64,000 nt of DNA from Hymenobacter psoromatis (GTDB taxonomy: Bacteria > Bacteroidota > Bacteroidia > Cytophagales > Hymenobacteraceae): assembly GCF_020012125.1 (NCBI RefSeq), contig NZ_JAIFAG010000001.1, forward strand, positions 744,001-808,000, read 5' to 3'. Position 1 is the first letter of the stretch, and every line of letters begins with the position of its first letter. This document shows, piece by piece, positions 59,050 through 64,000 of this stretch. The notes beneath the pieces were generated by a model. It ran no database searches, was not told where the DNA came from, and saw nothing but the letters and a program-made list of their open reading frames with translations. Position numbers and translations under genes: made by a program.

Positions 59050-59772
59050 ATGGATGCTACTGAAGTTTTCTCGAAAATAACGTACCTGGAGGAGGGTATG
59101 AAGATGCTGCTAGCCCAAAAGGGCGCTAGCAGCGAAGAAATCCAACAGCTGCTAGCGGCTGTTGAGGCCAAGGCCAACCCAACCATAAATTTTAATGGGG
59201 AGGCAGTGGCAAATAACTTAGCCCCGAAGCTGGTGGCCAAGATACCCGCCTTAGATGCGGCTGCCGTAGCGAAGCAATTAGGTCCAGTGCTGGTGGCTGA
59301 ACTGCCAACGCCGGCTACATTGCAACAGGCTGGTGGGGAGCTGCTAACTAGGCTTAATAAAGAATATAGGCGGCTAGACCAGCAAGTGCAGTCATTTTTG
59401 GCGGCGATATCGGCACGCCTAGATACAATGGAGCAGCGTGTGGATAGTACCGTAAATCGCTTGCCGACAACTGTGGGACTGGATGCTTTTCATGACAAAA
59501 GGCTGTTGCTGCTAGTGCTCGGGATGCCTGCTATCTGCCTCGTTACCCTTATCATCTACAGTTCGTTTTTCCGGGTACCCAGGGCGCAATACGAGCAGTT
59601 GCAAGCACAAAGTACACTTCTGCAAGAACAGAGTAACCGAATGACCGATGCTAGTATGTTCTACTCCGGGCAGATAAACGCCTACAAGCGAAAGTTTCCG
59701 AAGGCTGCCGGCTACTTTCGCGACTACCATCCTGCGCCCGCCGCGCAATCGGTGGAGCTAGCGGCGCAGTAG
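59050..59772 (+). CDS. Coiled-coil membrane protein after the relaxase
   Basis: 240 residues from ATG 59050 (MDATEVFSKITYLEEGMK). A helical coiled-coil region (about 5-40, then 105-140 with LLTRLNKEYRRLDQQVQSFL), one membrane helix near 155-175 (RLLLLVLGMPAICLVTLIIY) and a polar tail. Such proteins accompany small mob operons in Bacteroidota. The 24-bp spacing after mobA suggests one transcript, which ends at the hairpin at 59883. Confidence 0.7.
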   Translation: MDATEVFSKITYLEEGMKMLLAQKGASSEEIQQLLAAVEAKANPTINFNGEAVANNLAPKLVAKIPALDAAAVAKQLGPVLVAELPTPATLQQAGGELLTRLNKEYRRLDQQVQSFLAAISARLDTMEQRVDSTVNRLPTTVGLDAFHDKRLLLLVLGMPAICLVTLIIYSSFFRVPRAQYEQLQAQSTLLQEQSNRMTDASMFYSGQINAYKRKFPKAAGYFRDYHPAPAAQSVELAAQ

Positions 59773-59882
59773 GCGACTGCTTAGGCTACTGGGGTAGTCA
59801 ATAAAAACTAGGTTGGCAGCTAGCGCTTTAACGTTGTGATGAATAGCTGAGGCGGCCAGTTGCCGGGCTCGGTCTTACTTTC

Positions 59883-59914
59883 AAGGCTCCGCTTCACCAA
59901 GCGGAGCCTTTTTT
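59883..59914 (+). terminator. Terminator after the mobilization module
   Basis: AAGGCTCCGCTT / AAGCGGAGCCTTTTTT hairpin; it lies 110 bp after the coiled-coil gene and just before hsdM (59921). Confidence 0.9.
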
Positions 59915-59920
59915 ACGACT

Positions 59921-61636
59921 ATGGATTTCAAGCAATACGCGGCGCACATCTGGGCCGTAGCCGACCTCTTACGGGGTGATTATAAGCAGGCTGACTACGG
60001 CAAAGTAATCTTGCCCCTGACTGTGCTGCGCCGCCTCGACGGGGTGTTGGCCCCCACCAAGGCTGCCGTGCTGGCCGAGCACCCGCGCACGCAGAACCTG
60101 CCGCCCGAAATGGCTGACATGGTGCTCAATCAAAAGTCCGGTCTGACGTTTTACAACCACAGCCCGTTTGACTTCGAGCGGCTGCTGGCCGACCCTAACC
60201 ACGTGGCGGCCAACCTGCGGCACTACATCAACGGCTTTTCGGCCAACGCCCGCGAGATTCTGGAGCACTTCGAGTTTGACCACCAGATAACCAAGCTGGA
60301 ATCGGCCGACCTGTTGTTCATGGTGCTCAAGAAGTTTCAGGAAATCGACCTGCACCCGGCCAAGGTGAAGCCGCTGATGATGGGCTACATCTTTGAGGAG
60401 CTGATTCGCAAGTTTGCGGAAAGCTCGAACGAGACGGCGGGTGAGCACTTTACGCCCCGCGAGGTCATCCGGCTGATGGTAAACCTGCTGTTCTTGCAGG
60501 ACCGCGACATTCTGACCAAGAAGGGTATCGTGAAGACCATATACGACCCGGCCTGCGGCACGGGCGGGATGCTGAGCGTGGCTGAGGAGTACCTGCACGA
60601 GCTGAACGACGAGGCCCGCCTGGAGGCCTTTGGGCAGGAGCTGAACCCCGAGTCGTATGCCATCTGCAAGGCCGACATGCTGATTAAGGGGCACCGGGCC
60701 GACAACATCAAGCTGGGCAATAGCTTCACCCAGGACCAACTGCCCGATGCCAAGTTCGACTACATTCTGTCGAACCCGCCGTTTGGAGTGGAGTGGAAGA
60801 AGGCGGAAAAGGCCATCAAGACCGAGCACGAGAAGCTGGGGCACGCCGGGCGCTTCGGGGCGGGGCTGCCGCGCATTTCGGACGGCTCACTGCTGTTTTT
60901 GCAGCACATGGCCAGCAAGATGAAGAATACGGCTGAGGGCACGCGCCTGGCGATTGTGTTCAACGGCTCGCCCCTGTTTTCGGGGGCGGCCGGCAGTGGG
61001 GAAAGTGAAATCCGGCGCTGGCTGCTGGAGCGCGACATGCTCGAAGGCATCGTGGCGCTCCCCGACCAGCTGTTCTACAACACCGGCATCACCACCTACA
61101 TCTGGCTGGTAACCAACCGCAAGGCTCCCGAGCGCAAGGGCAAGGTGCAGCTGCTCAACGCGGTGAGCTTTTCGCAGAAGATGCCGCGCAGCCTGGGTAG
61201 CAAACGCAACGTGATTGCCGACGACCAGCTGGTCACCATTACCACCCTCTACGGGCGCTTCGAGGAGGGCGAATTTTGCAAGATTTTCCCCAACGAGGCC
61301 TTTGGCTACCGTCGCCTCACGGTGGAGCAGCCCCAGCGCGATGCCAGCGGCAAGGTGGTGAAGGACAGCAAGGGCCGGCCCAAAGCCGATGGCAGCCTGC
61401 GCGACTTCGAGAACGTGCCCCTGCTCGACGACCCCGACGAGTACTTCCGGCGCGAGGTGCTGCCCCATGTGCCCGAGGCGTTCCTAGACCTGACCAAAAC
61501 CAAGGAGGGCTACGAAATCAACTTCACGCGCTACTTCTACCAGTACCAGCCGCTGCGCCAGCTCCAAGCTATCCGGGCCGATATCCTGCGGCTGGAAGCC
61601 AAAACGGAAGGCTTGCTGCACACCATTGTGGACTAA
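59921..61636 (+). CDS. hsdM: Type I restriction-modification methyltransferase subunit HsdM
   Basis: 571 residues. An N-terminal helical region (MDFKQYAAHIWAVADLLRGD) is followed by the N6-adenine methyltransferase domain: EHFTPREVIRLMV, motif I DPACGTGGMLSVAEEYL and catalytic motif IV LSNPPFGVEW (NPPF). With HsdS it methylates a bipartite DNA site; HsdR is needed for cleavage and is not in the window. GC returns to core-like values here, unlike the preceding island. An IS5-type element separates it from the abi and hsdS genes. Confidence 0.95.
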   Translation: MDFKQYAAHIWAVADLLRGDYKQADYGKVILPLTVLRRLDGVLAPTKAAVLAEHPRTQNLPPEMADMVLNQKSGLTFYNHSPFDFERLLADPNHVAANLRHYINGFSANAREILEHFEFDHQITKLESADLLFMVLKKFQEIDLHPAKVKPLMMGYIFEELIRKFAESSNETAGEHFTPREVIRLMVNLLFLQDRDILTKKGIVKTIYDPACGTGGMLSVAEEYLHELNDEARLEAFGQELNPESYAICKADMLIKGHRADNIKLGNSFTQDQLPDAKFDYILSNPPFGVEWKKAEKAIKTEHEKLGHAGRFGAGLPRISDGSLLFLQHMASKMKNTAEGTRLAIVFNGSPLFSGAAGSGESEIRRWLLERDMLEGIVALPDQLFYNTGITTYIWLVTNRKAPERKGKVQLLNAVSFSQKMPRSLGSKRNVIADDQLVTITTLYGRFEEGEFCKIFPNEAFGYRRLTVEQPQRDASGKVVKDSKGRPKADGSLRDFENVPLLDDPDEYFRREVLPHVPEAFLDLTKTKEGYEINFTRYFYQYQPLRQLQAIRADILRLEAKTEGLLHTIVD

Positions 61637-61653
61637 AATGCCTTCTATTGAAG

Positions 61654-62576
61654 CTGTTTAGGAAGTAGGCGGGGCAATTTTGCGCAGTAGTAGTACGGTA
61701 AAGGCTAGCCAGTGCAGAGCCAGCCAGTTTTGCAAGCTGGTTTCGTAGCGCACAAGCAGGGCCTTAAAGCCGTCGAGCCAGGCGTTGAGGCGTTCAATGA
61801 CCAGGCGGCGGCGGTAGAGTTCCGGGTCCAGGGGGGTGTCGTCATCGGTCTGCCAGTCGGCTGAGCGCCGGTTGCGTGGGATGTTGGCTTCGATGCCGCG
61901 CCGCGCACAGGCTTGGCGCAAGCTACTGACATCAAAGGCTTTGTCGGCATTCAAAAACAAGCCTTCCAAGCGCAGCTCGGCGGCTTCGAGTAAGTCGCAC
62001 AACTCGGCAAACACCCGTTCCAACTCGAACGTATCGTGCTGGTTACCGGCCTGGGGCGTGGCCACAGCCAGCGGCAGGCCCTGGTTGTCGGCCAGGAACA
62101 GGGCGTTGGTGGTGCGGCCCGCCTTGCGGCCTTGGTAGCCGATAGCGGCCCCGCCATTCTTGGCCAGCGTATGGCTGCCATCGAGTTGGACGCTGGATAA
62201 GTCGAGGCGGCGTCGATGCAGGCGCAAGCTGGTGAGCCACAGATTTTTCCAGGCTCCTTGCTTGCCCCAGGCGTTAAAGTGGTAGTACACCCCCTGCCAG
62301 CTTAATGGCGGCCCCGTGAACAGGCTTCTGACGGGCAGCCACCGCCACTGGCAGCCAGTTTTGAGCTTGTAGCAGATGGCTCCAACGACCTCGGCCGGGT
62401 CAGCAGCCGGCCGCCGGCCACCCGTGCGGGTGGGCAAATGAGGCAGTATCCAGCGGATAATCATATCTTTGGTCAGGACTTCCATGAAGGAGAGAAAGGA
62501 GATGGGTCGCACCTCAAATTTCTCGCTTTTGTGGGAGTTTTTGCGTTTTGCTCGCCGCTACCTCCTTCCTAAACAG
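61654..62576 (-). mobile_element. IS5-family insertion sequence, about 923 bp
   Basis: Ends CTGTTTAGGAAG at 61654 and, inverted, CTTCCTAAACAG ending at 62576, i.e. imperfect terminal repeats of roughly 16 bp (CTGTTTAGGAAGTAGG / CTGTTTAGGAAGGAGG). One transposase gene fills it; its stop codon lies in the left repeat. No clear target duplication is visible. It sits inside the type I restriction locus, between hsdM and the abi/hsdS genes. Confidence 0.85.
61658..62485 (-). CDS. IS5-family transposase
   Basis: 275 residues from ATG 62485 (MEVLTKDMIIRWILPHLP), or 284 from 62512. The start half has the PADPAEVVGAICYKLKTGCQWRWLP helix common to IS5 group transposases. DDE catalytic residues appear as LDGSHTLAKNGG (first Asp), NADKAFDVSSLR (second Asp) and RRRLVIERLNAWLDGF (Glu in the YREK-like block). 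The reading frame is intact, so the element may still move. Confidence 0.9.
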   Translation of the reverse strand: MEVLTKDMIIRWILPHLPTRTGGRRPAADPAEVVGAICYKLKTGCQWRWLPVRSLFTGPPLSWQGVYYHFNAWGKQGAWKNLWLTSLRLHRRRLDLSSVQLDGSHTLAKNGGAAIGYQGRKAGRTTNALFLADNQGLPLAVATPQAGNQHDTFELERVFAELCDLLEAAELRLEGLFLNADKAFDVSSLRQACARRGIEANIPRNRRSADWQTDDDTPLDPELYRRRLVIERLNAWLDGFKALLVRYETSLQNWLALHWLAFTVLLLRKIAPPTS

Positions 62577-62638
62577 GTTCATTGTGTAATCTGCGCGTAG
62601 TTTCTCTGTAATCTACGTGCAAGTTTTGTGCAGGAAAA

Positions 62639-62669
62639 TTGTAATTGCGTGTACGATGTTGTACCTTTG
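62639..62669 (+). promoter_or_regulatory. Promoter of the abi gene
   Basis: TTG at 62639-62641, 20-bp spacer, TACCTTTG at 62662-62669. It lies outside the insertion sequence and 73 bp before the abi start, so the abi-hsdS part can be transcribed independently of hsdM. Confidence 0.7.
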
Positions 62670-62679
62670 TAACAACAGT

Positions 62680-62728
62680 ACTCGCCACGCTTCCCTTCAG
62701 AACAGCGTACCAGGGCGAGTCTTTTTTT
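62680..62728 (+). terminator. Leader hairpin with T-run (possible attenuator)
   Basis: ACTCGCC at 62680 pairs with GGGCGAGT at 62713-62720 (ACGC / GCGT inner pairs) and is followed by a run of eight T. It sits between the promoter at 62639 and the abi ATG at 62742, so it could stop or limit transcription of abi and hsdS. It may equally be a simple terminator for an older upstream gene. Confidence 0.6.
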
Positions 62729-62741
62729 TGCCCTATACCCA

Positions 62742-63644
62742 ATGATATACGGCAAACAGGCGCTCACCATCGCCGACCAAGTAGCGCTGCTTCAAGCCCG
62801 TGGGCTGCACGTAGCCGACCCGGCCAGGGCTGCTAAGCAGCTGGAAACCATTAGCTACTACCGGCTAGCGGGCTACTGGTGGCCGATGCAGGACGACAAG
62901 GTTAACCATACCTTCAAGCCGGGTAGCGACTTCGATACGGTTATCAGCCTCTACAATTTCGACCGCGAGCTGCGGCTGCTGGTATTCGATACCATTGAGC
63001 GTATCGAAATCGCGCTGCGGACTCGGCTCATCTACCTCTTCTCGCTAGGCCACTCGCCGTGGTGGTTTGAAGACCCGGCTCTGTTTAGAAACCTGGGGGC
63101 GCACAATCGCAACCTGTTGAAGATTGACGACGAGCTGGACCGCTCTAAAGACTCGTTTATCCAAGACCACTACCAGCGCTACACCACGGATGCCCGCCGG
63201 CCGCCGGCCTGGAAAACCTTAGAGGTACTGTCCCTCGGGCTGCTGTCGCGGCTATACGGCAACCTGCTGCCCGCGGTGCCCGAAACGGACCTGGTAGCGC
63301 GGCGCTTCCTGGTGTTCAACAAGACCTATTTAGCGCCGTGGCTGCAATGCATTACGGAGGTGCGCAATGTGTGTGCCCACCACTCGCGCCTCTGGAATCG
63401 CAACCTGACCACCGTGCCGCGGCTGCTGCCCAAGCCGCCCGCCTTCTTTGTGGTAGCCGCCCCGCGCCAGCCCAATAAGCTCTATACGGCCCTGATTGGC
63501 ATGAAATACCTGCTCCACAGTATCGACCCGGCCGCCGGCCTGCCGCAGCGCCTGCGCGACCTGCTGGCAAAATACCCCGCCGCTGACCCGGCCGCAATGG
63601 GCTTCCCCCAAAACTGGCACCAAGAACCATTATGGCAGAACTAG
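62742..63644 (+). CDS. Abi family (AbiD/AbiF-like, Abi_2) protein
   Basis: 300 residues (MIYGKQALTIADQVALLQAR). The domain has LETISYYRLAGYWWPM, YNFDRELRLLVFDTIERIEIALRT and, near 210, EVRNVCAHHSRLWNR, the Rx4H-type RNase-like motif of HEPN proteins. Abi_2 proteins act in abortive infection and are often placed inside type I restriction loci between hsdM and hsdS. The stop overlaps the hsdS start by 13 bp. Promoter and a hairpin leader lie upstream. Confidence 0.88.
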   Translation: MIYGKQALTIADQVALLQARGLHVADPARAAKQLETISYYRLAGYWWPMQDDKVNHTFKPGSDFDTVISLYNFDRELRLLVFDTIERIEIALRTRLIYLFSLGHSPWWFEDPALFRNLGAHNRNLLKIDDELDRSKDSFIQDHYQRYTTDARRPPAWKTLEVLSLGLLSRLYGNLLPAVPETDLVARRFLVFNKTYLAPWLQCITEVRNVCAHHSRLWNRNLTTVPRLLPKPPAFFVVAAPRQPNKLYTALIGMKYLLHSIDPAAGLPQRLRDLLAKYPAADPAAMGFPQNWHQEPLWQN

Positions 63645-64000
63645 TAGAACCGCAAGTGAGCCGCTATCCAGCCTATAAGCCGACTGGCGTAGAGTGGATG
63701 CCGGAAATCCCGGTAGGGTGGGAGGTTAAGAAGCTGAAGTTTGTAGCAACCATTAACCCAAGCAGAGATAGTTTAAAACTTGACGAAAGTGCTGAAGCAG
63801 TAGTCTTTCTGCCGATGGAGGCTGTGGGAGAAGATGGTAGCTTTCGGCAGGATACTTTCAAGGCTTTGGCTGACGTGCAAAGCGGTTACACCTATTTCGA
63901 GCAGAACGATGTCTTGTTGGCGAAAATCACGCCCTGCTTCGAGAATGGCAAAGCAACTGTCTTGACGAATTTGGTAACTCCTGTTGGGTTCGGCTCCACT
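63632..64000 (+). CDS. hsdS: Type I restriction specificity subunit HsdS (3' end off the window)
   Basis: The visible 123 residues begin MAELVEPQVSRYPAYKPTGV and run through EWMPEIPVGWEVKKLKFVAT, the classical start of the first target-recognition domain, then YFEQNDVLLAKITPCFENGK, a hallmark of HsdS. The ATG at 63632 overlaps the abi stop, so the two are translationally coupled. The missing part lies beyond the edge. hsdR is not seen. Confidence 0.9.
   Translation, partial: MAELVEPQVSRYPAYKPTGVEWMPEIPVGWEVKKLKFVATINPSRDSLKLDESAEAVVFLPMEAVGEDGSFRQDTFKALADVQSGYTYFEQNDVLLAKITPCFENGKATVLTNLVTPVGFGST

Larger units (their letters stand above)
42391..59900. mobile_element. Inferred mobilizable defence island next to tRNA-Ile
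   Basis: The block runs from the tRNA-Ile 3' end to about the terminator at 59883. It holds lower-GC genes, at least two decayed IS3-type elements, a serine recombinase and a decayed copy, a MobC/relaxase pair with a candidate oriT, and clustered defence-type genes. No repeat of the tRNA 3' end was found inside the window, so no att site can be given and the right border (59.9 kb or beyond) is a guess. The type I restriction locus after it may also be part. Confidence 0.5.

Noticed and set aside
1..64000. CRISPR array
   Set aside because: No regularly spaced direct repeats were found; all repeats seen are palindromic or dispersed.

Overview
The window looks like a chromosomal segment of a Bacteroidota bacterium of the Hymenobacter / Cytophagales type. 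Reasons: a GC-rich core, two secreted proteins with type IX secretion (T9SS) C-terminal tails, promoters of the Bacteroidota form (TTTG or TTG, 20 bp, TAnnTTTG), no Shine-Dalgarno sites before starts, and housekeeping proteins typical of that phylum. No 16S gene is present, so the genus is an inference. The core also carries two striking sequence habits. One is a very frequent GGGGTAGG / CCTACCCC octamer on both strands. The other is a set of long intergenic palindromes (TTCTTT..GTCATGC and TTGTC.TTGCGAGCGCAACGAAG types).

Layout. 1-6 kb: a molybdenum hydroxylase operon of PaoABC type (minus strand) whose XdhC-like maturation factor is cut off from it by a small AT-rich insertion. That insertion holds a toxin-antitoxin relic and a gene with two in-frame stops. 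6.1-8.7 kb: a SAM-I riboswitch controlling homoserine dehydrogenase, followed by a Gfo/Idh/MocA oxidoreductase. 8.8-42.3 kb: ordinary core genes (fbaA, ohr, sucC, lolD-like, B12-type MerR regulator, recQ, pgk, a PASTA protein, a double-length D-Ala-D-Ala ligase, M50 protease, HAD phosphatase, subtilase, sterol desaturase) separated by terminators and palindromes. An AT-rich HEPN-like gene sits beside tRNA-Arg(CCG).

42.3-64 kb: downstream of tRNA-Ile(CAT) the character changes to lower GC, decayed insertion sequences, a serine recombinase and its decayed copy, a MobC/relaxase module with a candidate oriT, and several defence-type genes. These are a winged-helix/TIR protein, a tight operon centred on a QueC-like enzyme, an erythromycin-esterase-like protein, and a type I restriction locus (hsdM, IS5-type element, Abi gene, hsdS running off the edge). 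I read this as a mobilizable defence island; its right end is not visible.

The best candidate for an undescribed system is the operon at 44.65-49.51 kb. In order it encodes a small protein, a Gly-rich-start small protein whose start codon abuts a perfect hairpin, a PfkB-kinase/nucleoside-deoxyribosyltransferase fusion, a QueC-like 7-deazaguanine enzyme, a dGTPase-type HD hydrolase and a CCA/poly(A)-polymerase-like nucleotidyltransferase. The five genes from 45068 on are separated by -8 to +12 bp. The combination suggests deazapurine or nucleotide chemistry used for defence, but the function is inferred, not shown.
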